A DNA stretch of 64,000 nucleotides from a virus: the IMG/VR virus record IMGVR_UViG_3300047667_000558, positions 1 through 64,000 of that record. One strand, 5' to 3'. Shown piece by piece: positions 8,302 to 16,800 of this stretch. The notes beneath the pieces are model-generated. The model made no database searches. It was given only the letters and a program-made list of their open reading frames with translations, and had not been told where the DNA came from. The translations under genes were made by a program, and so were the position numbers. The first letter of the stretch is position 1. Each line of letters opens with the position of its first letter.

Positions 8302-10044
8302 ATGTCAAAAGATAGAAGCTCAGATACCTATAGCCGCAAGGTCCGTGAGGCATATAATCAAAATACCATGTCCAAGGGGATCAAAATTCCGTCTGGCGTT
8401 TACCGTGGAATTGTGGTTAATAATCAAGACCCTGTCAAAAAAGGCCGGATCAGAGTACAGATTATGAAATTCTATGGAACAGCCGTTGTTGGCTCTGATG
8501 CAGATGCAACCAACAACTCTGATGGCAGTGAATGGGTGGGTGCAATGTGGTGCCGCCAAATGCTGCCAACAGGTGGAACGACTGTACCAGAAGGCGAGGC
8601 AGGCTCGGTAGGACAAACTACATACGGTGCATTTGGTCCGCCGCCCAGTCTAGGCAATGAGGTATTAGTCGCCTTTGGTGGTGATATGCACAGTGGTATT
8701 GTTATCGGGGTATTGCCCGATATTGACAGAAGTGACGGCATTGCTGGCGCTGGCATCCAGCGTGAAACCACCGCTGGAAACACAATGTCACTAGAAACCC
8801 CTAAGACTGCTAACTCGGCAGACGCTACGCCATCACCACATCCACAAAACGCCGCATTGATAAACCAAGGGATACAAGACGATCTCGTGCGGGGCCAAAA
8901 CACCAGTTCCCCCGCACGCGATCCAAGTTCGCGAGTTGGTGGTATGAGCAGCCCAGCAGGACATTCTATTGTCATGGACGATGGTAGCTTGGAAGACGGA
9001 CAGGGGTTGCGTATGCGGCTACGAACTGCGGGTGGTGCACAAATTCTTATGGATGATACGCTAGGGTTAACCTACATCAACAACCGTGAAGGCAATGTTT
9101 GGATTGAATTAAATCGCAATGGCGATATGGACATCTATGCAGGTGGTAGTATCAATTATCATGCTGAAAATGACTTCAACGTACATTGTGGTGGAAATTT
9201 TAATGTACAATCTGGCGGCGACATTAATATGAAATCACTAGGCGCACAAGGAATAAAAATGGAGGCGGCAAGAGGCAGTTTCAATATGAAATGTGCAGCC
9301 AACATGAATTTACAAGCTGACGCAAACGGTAATATTCGGGTCGCAGGCAACTACCGTGAAACTGCTGGCCGCATCGATATGAATGGCCCAGCAGCAGCCG
9401 CCGCAGCAACCCCATCCATTGTCCAGCATGCAGGCAACACAAACATAACTGAAAGCGTGTCGACACGTGTACCAGAGCATGAACCATGGGCAGGCCACTT
9501 AGACGTGTCTACGCGACCATCGGGCACAACAAGTAGTGATACTACATACTATGGTGCTCCGGTCGATGTGGAAAGTTTCGACGGCCAAACGGGTAGCTTG
9601 TCATTTAATGACTTTTCCAGAGTAACATTACCACCAAATTCACGATTGTCCTTCCAATCAGGCGTCGATACTCGTGTCGATCCGGCACTCATTACCACTA
9701 TGGAAGAAGTCGCCCGCCAATTTGGTCGCTCGTTAGTTATTTCCAGTGGTGCACGTGATCCAACTAGAAATGAAACTGCTGGCGGCGCAACAAACTCACA
9801 GCATCTTCTTGGCCATGCAGTCGACGTATCCGGCGCAGCACTTTCAAATGCTGACCGAATTTCACTGGTTAAAATTGCAAGTACGATAGGCATACGCGGC
9901 ATCGGGGTATACTCAGGTGGCGGCATGCACTTTGATAATCGAACAGGCGCAAGAGCAGGATGGGGCAATAATTACTCTTATACATCATTGGCAGCATATG
10001 TCGCACCAACAGTAAACAAACACCGCGCAGGAGGATTTTCATAA
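8302..10044 (+). CDS. 5: Spike protein gp5-like with C-terminal M15 peptidase
   Basis: A 580-residue central spike. Residues about 28-160 form a gp5/VgrG OB-fold (SGVYRGIVVNNQDPVKKGRI, then LGNEVLVAFGGDMHSGIVIG). Residues about 260-370 are a beta-helix needle with short repeats such as GGNFNVQSGGDINMKS. Residues about 440-560 are an M15 peptidase domain: SQHLLGHAVDV supplies His501 and Asp508, and GGMHFD supplies His543, the zinc ligands of D,D/L,D-carboxypeptidases. T4 gp5 carries a lysozyme in the middle of the chain. Here the cell-wall enzyme is a peptidase at the C-terminus. It would cut peptide stems of peptidoglycan during injection. The stop codon overlaps the next start (TAATG). Confidence 0.85.
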   Translation: MSKDRSSDTYSRKVREAYNQNTMSKGIKIPSGVYRGIVVNNQDPVKKGRIRVQIMKFYGTAVVGSDADATNNSDGSEWVGAMWCRQMLPTGGTTVPEGEAGSVGQTTYGAFGPPPSLGNEVLVAFGGDMHSGIVIGVLPDIDRSDGIAGAGIQRETTAGNTMSLETPKTANSADATPSPHPQNAALINQGIQDDLVRGQNTSSPARDPSSRVGGMSSPAGHSIVMDDGSLEDGQGLRMRLRTAGGAQILMDDTLGLTYINNREGNVWIELNRNGDMDIYAGGSINYHAENDFNVHCGGNFNVQSGGDINMKSLGAQGIKMEAARGSFNMKCAANMNLQADANGNIRVAGNYRETAGRIDMNGPAAAAAATPSIVQHAGNTNITESVSTRVPEHEPWAGHLDVSTRPSGTTSSDTTYYGAPVDVESFDGQTGSLSFNDFSRVTLPPNSRLSFQSGVDTRVDPALITTMEEVARQFGRSLVISSGARDPTRNETAGGATNSQHLLGHAVDVSGAALSNADRISLVKIASTIGIRGIGVYSGGGMHFDNRTGARAGWGNNYSYTSLAAYVAPTVNKHRAGGFS

Positions 10045-10757
10045 TGTTAACTATAGTTGCAGCCCAATACCGCATACAATGGGAAACCTTTACCGTACAA
10101 AATGCATTTGCAGTTGACTATCGTTATCCGGTACGTAGGGCAACTGTGAGTGACGGAATGAAAGACCTGATACTTAGCCGCCGCACATGGTCAGGCGTCC
10201 GTAAAAAAGACCCTACAACAGGAAAATATGTCATCGGATATGGCGTAGGTGATCCCGACGACGTACAAGGGTATACTGAATCGCAGGCATACGCGGAATG
10301 GGTTGGTGACTTGCGTAATCGTCAGAAACGTCTTATTGCACAGTTGCCAATATTATATGTCACACAAACAATATTTGACGCACTACTAAGTCTGTATATT
10401 GACACTGGTACATGGAGAACTGTGCAAGCAGAAGAAGGCACGTATGATCTCGCCACGTCCGTAAAAGATGGGAATTGGTTATTAGCTGCGGATATTATAT
10501 CACGAGGCAAAATCAATAATGATCTGCGGAAAAAAGAAGCACGGGCGATGCGATTAGGTGACTATAGTTTTACTAAAACGCGCAATCAACAAGTTGCTCA
10601 AGGCGTGCAACTATTGCGCACACAATACGTAGCGGGAATTGCCAATGAATTTGATAAAAAGCAAACAGAATTTGTATACTATCGACAGTTTGGTACATTT
10701 TTGCCAGGAATGACACAATTGCGGCAACGCAGAGTAATTGCACAAGCTAGAACTTAA
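10044..10757 (+). CDS. Lysozyme-fold (GH24-like) baseplate protein, probably inactive
   Basis: A 237-residue protein with a GH24-like core: GKYVIGYGVGDPDD corresponds to the Y-x-T-I-G-x-G strand of T4 lysozyme, ESQAYAEWVGDLRNRQKRL to the following helix, and QTIFDALLSLYIDTGTW to the qfdAL-x-sf-x-N-x-G helix. The catalytic Glu that normally lies about ten residues before the Asp is replaced (LILSRRTWSGVRKKDP has no Glu), so muramidase activity is doubtful. It may be a structural or glycan-binding baseplate subunit. It is coupled to the spike gene by a TAATG overlap, and its 3' end overlaps the convergent HRxDGPA gene by 4 bases. An N-acetylmuramidase using another residue is not excluded. Confidence 0.55.
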   Translation: MLTIVAAQYRIQWETFTVQNAFAVDYRYPVRRATVSDGMKDLILSRRTWSGVRKKDPTTGKYVIGYGVGDPDDVQGYTESQAYAEWVGDLRNRQKRLIAQLPILYVTQTIFDALLSLYIDTGTWRTVQAEEGTYDLATSVKDGNWLLAADIISRGKINNDLRKKEARAMRLGDYSFTKTRNQQVAQGVQLLRTQYVAGIANEFDKKQTEFVYYRQFGTFLPGMTQLRQRRVIAQART

Positions 10758-11047
10758 CCATATTTTAGCTTCATCATGACTTTTCCTCCGTCAGAAATTT
10801 CTGTATTTTCTTCCAGCCATTCATCAAACGTATAAAATCGACGACCGTTCAAATACCATTGCTTGTTACCATCTGCCTCTTCAATAGCTGGCCCGTCAGT
10901 GCGGTGAATTCTGTCGTTCAACCACCAATAGTTGTCACCATCCGCCCATTCAGCGGCAGGTCCGTCTGTACGGTGGTAGTCGCCGTTCATCGTCCAAAAT
11001 TTGTTGCCTGTGCTATCCGTAGTCATTATTGGCGTTGTATCAACCAT
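10754..11047 (-). CDS. HRxDGPA-repeat protein A
   Basis: A 97-residue member of a local six-gene family. It holds two copies of a roughly 20-residue unit of the form W-x-(L/M)-N-x-x-x-H-R-x-D-G-P-A-x-E-x-A-D-G, and ends in the shared tail YTFDEWLEENTEIS with KVMMKLKYG. The units resemble MORN- or WG-type beta-hairpin repeats rich in Trp, His and Gly. Repeats of this kind occur in phage and giant-virus proteins of unknown function. There is no signal peptide or membrane segment. Its start overlaps the end of paralog B by 8 bases. It is the last gene of the leftward island operon. Confidence 0.75.
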   Translation of the reverse strand: MVDTTPIMTTDSTGNKFWTMNGDYHRTDGPAAEWADGDNYWWLNDRIHRTDGPAIEEADGNKQWYLNGRRFYTFDEWLEENTEISDGGKVMMKLKYG

Positions 11048-11330
11048 ATTGTAACTTTAACATAACTTTATCTTCCTCAGTTAATGCGCAATTTTGATCA
11101 AGCCATTCATCAAACGTATAATGATTGCCATGTAACCACCATTCCTTGTTGCCATTTGCCGATTCAATAGCGGGTCCGTCAACTCGGTGAATTCTGTCGT
11201 TCAACCACCAATATTTGTCGCCATCCGCCCATTCAGCGGCAGGTCCGTCTGTACGGTGGTAGCCGCGATTCATCGTCCAAAATTTGTTGCCTGTGCTATC
11301 CGTAGTCATTATTGGCGTTGTATCATCCAT
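11040..11330 (-). CDS. HRxDGPA-repeat protein B
   Basis: A 96-residue paralog that is nearly the same as protein A over its N-terminal half (same TTPIMTTDSTGNKFWTMN start region), which points to recent tandem duplication. It has two repeat units and the TFDEWLDQN / KVMLKLQYG tail. It overlaps the gene on each side by 8 bases, so ribosomes can pass directly from one paralog to the next. The function is unknown. Confidence 0.75.
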   Translation of the reverse strand: MDDTTPIMTTDSTGNKFWTMNRGYHRTDGPAAEWADGDKYWWLNDRIHRVDGPAIESANGNKEWWLHGNHYTFDEWLDQNCALTEEDKVMLKLQYG

Positions 11331-11673
11331 ATTGTAGCTTCATCATGACTTTTTCTTCATCTGAAATTTCTGTATTTGCTTCCAGCCATTCTTCAAACGT
11401 ATAGTATCTGCCGCGCAATCGGAATTCTACATACCCATCAGCAAATTCAACCGCAGGACCATCTGTTCGGTGAGTGCTGCCGTATTGGCACCAAAATCTG
11501 CCACCATCTGCGCATTCAATAGCAGGACCGTCAGTGCGATGATTTTCCCCATTCAACCGCCATATCTTGTCGCCATCCGCCCATTCAGCGGCAGGCCCAT
11601 CTTCGCGATGCAGTCGACCATGCAATCGCCAAAATTTGTTGCCCTTCCGATCTATTTCCATCTTTGGTTCCAT
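11323..11673 (-). CDS. HRxDGPA-repeat protein C
   Basis: A 116-residue, three-unit member of the family (LHREDGPA, NHRTDGPA, THRTDGPA), ending in TFEEWLEANTEIS and KVMMKLQYG. The extra unit shows that unit number varies among the paralogs (one to three). The start codon abuts the stop of the upstream zinc-ribbon gene at 11673. The function is unknown. A role in binding a glycan or a host protein would suit a repeat scaffold, but this is speculation. Confidence 0.75.
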   Translation of the reverse strand: MEPKMEIDRKGNKFWRLHGRLHREDGPAAEWADGDKIWRLNGENHRTDGPAIECADGGRFWCQYGSTHRTDGPAVEFADGYVEFRLRGRYYTFEEWLEANTEISDEEKVMMKLQYG

Positions 11674-12515
11674 TATGCGACCATCGCTTTGGCTGGCCGC
11701 TTGAAGAACCCGTACTTGGGATCATTGTCGGATACTGTGATCGTTGCGGTAAAGATAACCTGTTGGCCTTTTTTAACTTCAGCAAGAGCCTTTGGGACTG
11801 TGCCCCATACTTTCCATCCTTCGGCATGCTGAACCAGCATCTTAGTCACATAACCAAACTCTGTTTCCTGTCCTTTCAGGGTGAGTACAGCGCCCGTCAC
11901 GACCATACGGCCTTCTACAGGGATAGGCAACGCTGCTGCCACCTCTGCGGCCCGCTGTTCGGCAATCTGTGCACGATCCACGATCCGGCCAAGAAGATTG
12001 CCAATGAATGATTTTTGCTTATCCGATATACTACCATACTGGACCAACTTACGAACAATGTCGTAGATGGTGTTTTCTTCCCACTTTGGGTCGAAGTCAA
12101 GTCCGCCATCATAGATGGCCCATGCGGCAGTCAAGTTGGCGTTCTCAAGGAAAACTTGTGCCTTCCGCTTACCCGCTGCGGCGTCAATACCTTTCTTGGC
12201 TTTAACACGGAAGCTGCGGAAATTAAGTGCATCACCCTCATGCAACTTTTCAGCACAATCTTCACCAGTCTGGACATAAGTGTTGCTTGGAACATGGTGA
12301 AAGCGAGCAACAGTCATTGCATGTGCGCCGCAAACGTGGCACGAGCCGCCGTGGTTATGACGGGAGAACTTGCCACCTGTCTTAGCCATGTGAGTGCGAA
12401 ATTGCTCTTGCTCAATAAGGTTGACTACATAATCGTCATGATGACTGTGGAACGATACGAACTGATAATCGTCAGGATTAATAACGCTAGGGCGGTGAAT
12501 GTCAGTGCGTGTCAT
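11673..12515 (-). CDS. Zinc-ribbon hypothetical protein with C-terminal OB-like domain
   Basis: A 280-residue protein that I do not recognise by name. Residues 50-95 hold a C-x2-C pair in HGGSCHVCGAHAM and a later Cys in QTGEDCAEKLH, with His residues around them, consistent with a metal site. A basic helical region follows (RVKAKKGIDAAAGKRKAQ). The last 85 residues are strand-rich (GRMVVTGAVLTLKG, then GQQVIFTATITVSDND and KYGFFKRPAKA) like an OB-fold. Such a layout suits a nucleic-acid-binding protein (inference). It is the first gene of an operon with paralogs C, B and A, driven by the early promoter at 12544-12572, with an AAAGGAAA ribosome site. Confidence 0.7.
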   Translation of the reverse strand: MTRTDIHRPSVINPDDYQFVSFHSHHDDYVVNLIEQEQFRTHMAKTGGKFSRHNHGGSCHVCGAHAMTVARFHHVPSNTYVQTGEDCAEKLHEGDALNFRSFRVKAKKGIDAAAGKRKAQVFLENANLTAAWAIYDGGLDFDPKWEENTIYDIVRKLVQYGSISDKQKSFIGNLLGRIVDRAQIAEQRAAEVAAALPIPVEGRMVVTGAVLTLKGQETEFGYVTKMLVQHAEGWKVWGTVPKALAEVKKGQQVIFTATITVSDNDPKYGFFKRPAKAMVA

Positions 12516-12543
12516 GTCATGTTTCCTTTTTGCTTACTTGTTC

Positions 12544-12572
12544 TTTATAGCAGCAAGGCGCTATGGTGTCAA
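12544..12572 (-). promoter_or_regulatory. Early sigma-70 promoter inside the inverted island
   Basis: Minus strand: TTGACA (12567-12572), 17 bp, TATAAA (12544-12549). It overlaps the stop codon of paralog D and drives the zinc-ribbon gene and paralogs C, B and A. Confidence 0.75.
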
Positions 12573-12850
12573 CCATATTGTAGCTTAAACATGATCTTTT
12601 CTTCGTCAGTCATATCTGGGTTGTTATCAAGCCACGTTTCAAATGGCATACCAATGTCATCCAAAAACCACCATTTATCCCCATTTATCCATTCAATAGC
12701 AGGACCATCTGTGCGGTGACGGTTTCCGTTTAAATACCATTCTTTATGCCCATCTGCATGTATCATGGCAGGGCCATCTTCGCGGTGAAGTTTGCTGTCC
12801 AACTTCCAAACTTTGACACCAGACGCATATTCGAATATGCCTGTCTTCAT
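12569..12850 (-). CDS. HRxDGPA-repeat protein D
   Basis: A 93-residue paralog with two units (LHREDGPA, RHRTDGPA) and the tail FETWLDNNPDMT with KIMFKLQYG. Here the middle of the tail reads DDIGMPFETWL instead of YTFDEWL, so it is a more diverged copy. The start codon is coupled to the stop of paralog E by a one-base overlap. It is the last gene of the first island operon, ahead of the internal promoter. The function is unknown. Confidence 0.75.
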   Translation of the reverse strand: MKTGIFEYASGVKVWKLDSKLHREDGPAMIHADGHKEWYLNGNRHRTDGPAIEWINGDKWWFLDDIGMPFETWLDNNPDMTDEEKIMFKLQYG

Positions 12851-13080
12851 TATCCATATTCCAATTTATACATCACTTTTTCTCCGTCAGTCATATGTGG
12901 GTGTTGATCAAGCCATTCTTCAAATAAATAGGGTATGCCAAACAAATACCACTCCTTGTTGTCCTTCCCAGTCGCCCACTCAATGGCAGGACCATCTTCG
13001 CGGTGAAGTCTGGCGTTCAACTTCCAAAATTTGTCACCATACTTATTTACAGTAATCACAGGTTGCACATCTTTATCCAT
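12850..13080 (-). CDS. HRxDGPA-repeat protein E, single unit
   Basis: The smallest paralog, 76 residues with one canonical unit (LHREDGPAIEWATG) followed by NKEWYLFGIPYLFEEWL and KVMYKLEYG. It is probably the minimal version of the fold: one full hairpin unit plus the C-terminal cap. The cap being kept in all six genes suggests it is the constant functional part. It overlaps paralog F by 8 bases. Confidence 0.75.
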   Translation of the reverse strand: MDKDVQPVITVNKYGDKFWKLNARLHREDGPAIEWATGKDNKEWYLFGIPYLFEEWLDQHPHMTDGEKVMYKLEYG

Positions 13081-13372
13081 ATTCCAATTTATACATGACC
13101 TTTTCTTCGTCGGTCAATTCTTGATTTTTGTCGAGCCATTCGTCAAACGTATAACGACCGTCGTTTAGATACCAACTCTTGGCACCATATGCATATTCAA
13201 TTGCAGGTCCATCAGTTCGGTGAAGTCTGCCGTCAATCCACCATTCCTTGCGGCCACTCACCAATTCAACAGCGGGTCCGTCAATGCGGTGAAGTCTGAT
13301 GAAATTATTGCGCCACCACCTGTCGCCCGCGCCTGTCTCCGTCATTACAGATTGCATATCACTCTCAGCCAT
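13073..13372 (-). CDS. HRxDGPA-repeat protein F
   Basis: A 99-residue paralog with two units (LHRIDGPA, LHRTDGPA) and the tail YTFDEWLDKNQELT / KVMYKLEYG. I place the start at MAESDMQ (13370-13372), which has an AAAGGA ribosome site at proper distance. The longer open frame would run through the promoter. It is the first gene of the F-E-D operon under the perfect promoter at 13392-13420. Its C-terminal tail is closest to that of paralog E. Confidence 0.75.
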   Translation of the reverse strand: MAESDMQSVMTETGAGDRWWRNNFIRLHRIDGPAVELVSGRKEWWIDGRLHRTDGPAIEYAYGAKSWYLNDGRYTFDEWLDKNQELTDEEKVMYKLEYG

Positions 13373-13391
13373 TGTATATCCTTTGTCGTTA

Positions 13392-13420
13392 ATTATAAGG
13401 TACATTATCTGTATTGTCAA
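13392..13420 (-). promoter_or_regulatory. Perfect early sigma-70 promoter for the F-E-D paralogs
   Basis: Minus strand: TTGACA (13415-13420), 17 bp, TATAAT (13392-13397), exact consensus at both boxes. It is back to back with the gp25 late motif at 13444 on the other strand, so early and late transcription diverge from this 50-base gap. Confidence 0.85.
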
Positions 13421-13443
13421 TACCAAAAGGCACTTTTCAGTCA

Positions 13444-13451
13444 CATAAATA
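13444..13451 (+). promoter_or_regulatory. Late promoter motif CATAAATA at gp25, leaderless geometry
   Basis: CATAAATA ends exactly 5 bases before the gp25 ATG (13457). In T4 the late octamer is followed by 5 bases and then +1, so the transcript would begin at the A of the start codon. No ribosome site lies between. Confidence 0.55.
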
Positions 13452-13456
13452 ACAGT

Positions 13457-13822
13457 ATGGTAACATTTGTAGGCTTCTCAACATACGGAAAAAGAACAGG
13501 AACCAATGTCCTAGAAGATAAGGACTTGGCAATTCGTGATCTATTAAATCATTTTTACACCCGCCGTGGTGAGCGGTTAGGAGAGCCGTCGTTTGGCAGC
13601 ATCCTACCAGAATTGATATTTGAGCAGTTAGACCAATTAGTAATTGACACCGCAGATGAAGACGTCCGCACAATTATTGATTTGGACCCTAGATGGCGAC
13701 TGATAGATTATGAAATTGACGCAATCGGGCACGCATTGACTATCAAGATTCAACTAAGTTATGTTCCCGACTTGAGTCAAGAACAATTGGTATTAAAATA
13801 CACTAGCACAGAAGAGATTTAA
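13457..13822 (+). CDS. 25: Baseplate wedge protein gp25
   Basis: A 121-residue wedge protein of the gp25/GPW family (T4 gp25 is 132 residues), also the homologue of the sheath-initiating subunit in contractile injection systems. Typical features are VGFSTYG near the N-terminus, LAIRDLLNHFYTRRGERLG, then EPSFGSILPELIFEQ, and a C-terminal strand LTIKIQLSYVP. The ATG at 13457 is chosen because it begins the conserved region. The longer open frame covers the divergent promoter. There is no Shine-Dalgarno sequence, and the late motif lies 5 bases upstream. The gp6 gene follows after 3 bases. Confidence 0.9.
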   Translation: MVTFVGFSTYGKRTGTNVLEDKDLAIRDLLNHFYTRRGERLGEPSFGSILPELIFEQLDQLVIDTADEDVRTIIDLDPRWRLIDYEIDAIGHALTIKIQLSYVPDLSQEQLVLKYTSTEEI

Positions 13823-13825
13823 CAC

Positions 13826-16800
13826 ATGGCACAAAGCATCCGACAAAGAAATCTGTTCGCAGCAGAAGATTACAGAGTAGTTTACGATAGTTTCAAGCAG
13901 GCGAATTTCCAAGCCTATGATTATGACACCATCCGTGGTGCATTGGTAGATTATATCCAGCAACAATATCCTGAAAACTTCAATGACTGGATTCAAAGTT
14001 CTGAATTTGTGGCGCTGATTGAAACACTGTCGTTTCTCGCACACTCATTAGCCTTCAGAATTGACCAAACAGGTCGCGAAAACTTCTTGAGCACAGCCGA
14101 ACGCCGCGCGAGCGTTTTGCGTATTGCTGACTTTTTAGGATACACTCCAAGCCGTCACCAGCCTGCGCGAGGTCAACTCAAGGTAACTGGCATCCGTACC
14201 ACACAAGACGTGTACGACATCAATGGACGTACCCTTAAGAATACTACCGTCGACTTCGAAGATAACTACCAGAATTTCTTGCTTATTATGAATGAAGTTC
14301 TAGGCAATGTCAACAAATTTGGCCGACCAACCGATACGTCGCGCATCGGTAACATCAAGCATGACATTTATGCGACAAGCATTGAAGCTGGTCACAATGT
14401 GGTGTTTGGTGTCCAAGGCAAGGTAAATGGCAATAGTGGTAACTTTGAAATTCATGGATTAGAAATCGACAATTCTTCCAACGTATTACTCGAAACCGCC
14501 CCAGACCAAAATAAAAGTTTTGACATTGTTTATAAGAATGATGGACAAGGCATCGGCAGTGAAGACACTGGTTTTTTCGTTGGGTTCAAGCAAGGTAATT
14601 TACAATTCACCGACGTCAACGCCACAACCGCTATTTCCAACTTGGTGGTTGACTTATCAGCCACCAATGTCAATAACAGCGACATCTGGGTTCAGGAAAT
14701 TAACACTGCTGGTGAAATCCAAGACACATGGACAAAGATTGATAGTGGGTTTGGAGCAAACACAGTATTTAATAACATTCGCCAAGACAATCGCAAGCTA
14801 TACACAGTCAAAACAATGGACCAAGACAACGTCAATATTCAATTTGGTGACGGAGTATTCAGCGACATTCCTCGTGGCATCATTCGTATTTGGTATCGCA
14901 CAGGTGTAAACCAAACATACACCCTTGATACAGACGACATCGGCATTGTAACATTCGGATATACCTACACTGTTAGTCAAGACACTGGATCAGATAATAC
15001 GCACAAGGTGACGTTTACGTGTGAACTTCAATCACCTGTAACTAATGCATCTTCACAGGAAAGTGTGACTAGTATTAAAAATAATGCTGGCCGAGTATTT
15101 GCTACACAAGACCGTATGATTACAGCCAGTGATTATTCAATTTACCCGCTGACGGTCAGTGAAAACGTTAATAAAATTAAAGCGGTCAATCGTACATATA
15201 ATGGACACAGTCGTTTTATCAAGCCACAAGACCCGACGGGCACATACCAGAACGTTGACATGCTCGCGGACGATGGCTACATTTACAGCGAAGGCATTAC
15301 GTACAGGTCAAATCTTGCGTTACCGTCTACCCTAACGTCTGAACAAATATATGAACGCTTCATTGCAGACTTAATTGAAAATCCTGAAATTGTCAATTTA
15401 TTCTATACCAAATATGACGTAACTGAGATTGACTTTTCGACATCAGTGGGTAGCTATGAGTGGCAGCAGATCACGTCAGGATACCGTGGTAGTACAGGTT
15501 ATTTGACACTTAATAGTGAAATTCAAAAAGCTGGCAAAAACGCAACTAATGACTTAGTCACGGCTGCTCCAGGATCAATTGTAGAATTTATTGAAACACC
15601 ATATAATGCAGGTACATTAGGCGTGATCGGCCAAACATTAAGTATCATTAACGCAGGTAGTGGTTACACCAGTGCACCAACTGTAACCGTACAGGGCACA
15701 GGCACGGGGGCTACGGCAACTGCAACTGTATCTGGTGGCCAACTTGCGGCCATCACGTTGACAAATGGTGGCACAGGCTATCAAAACCCTGTAGTTATAA
15801 GTATTTCTGGTGGCGGCGGCGCGGGCGCAGAAGTTGTGGCTGTGGCCACAACTGCTTCACGTAGTTGGGCTAGAGTAGTCGATATTGTGAACGACGGTCA
15901 AGGTATCAACGACAGCAACGGCAACCCAACGGGATTGTCTAGTCGTGGCCAAGGTGCAATAATTCTCAATAAGAGCATCCCCAACACTGCTAGAATATCA
16001 CAAATATTTCCCGCATATTCAACCGTGTTTACTGCCGATGAAAAAGTTGCCATTATTGACGAACTAGAAAAGTCAAATACATTTGGGTTACGGTATGACA
16101 CCACAACCCGTGAGTGGATAATCATACACGCGGGTGACTTGCCGTCGGAAAATTCAAATAGTCCTGATAATTTTAACATTTCTAATGCAGGCGACAACAG
16201 CAACAGTAATGCAGATCAATCATGGATCGTGCGGGTACAGTATACGGTTAATGCGTGGCGCTTCATCAGTCGCCGTACACGATATGTGTTTGGCAGTAAT
16301 GACCGCATCAGGTTCTTTAACCAAAATGGTAACCGCCGCTTTAATGTAGAGACCAATAAGCCTGACCGTGATCGTGTAGTTGTTTCCAAGATCAACACCA
16401 TCCCAGGTGGCAGTGTGTATCCAATTGGCGAAGATTTGCCATTCTATACATATCGCTATTACACTGGGACAGATGGGTACACTGATGATCGTAAAGTTAT
16501 TGTTACATTGGCCGACATTGACAACGACAACTATCCTGATAATCCGCTGGCATTCCGCACATTAGTTGATGCTGACACCATCAATCTTGGCACCGTTTCA
16601 GAAGATGGTTATTCATATGTTGCACTTAGCGACGTTGGGACAGCGACTGCTGGCCGTCAAAATTTGACATTTGTATGGAAACGGATCAGTACCAGCGACT
16701 ATAGAATTGACCCAAGCCTTTCAAACATTATTGATATCTTCGTTCTTAACCAAAATTATGATGCTAAATATCGTGAGTGGATAGCAGATAGTCGCCTAGC

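Noticed and set aside
13220-13456. N-terminal extension of gp25
   Set aside because: It would cover the divergent early promoter and the antisense HRxDGPA gene, and the added residues do not resemble gp25 proteins.
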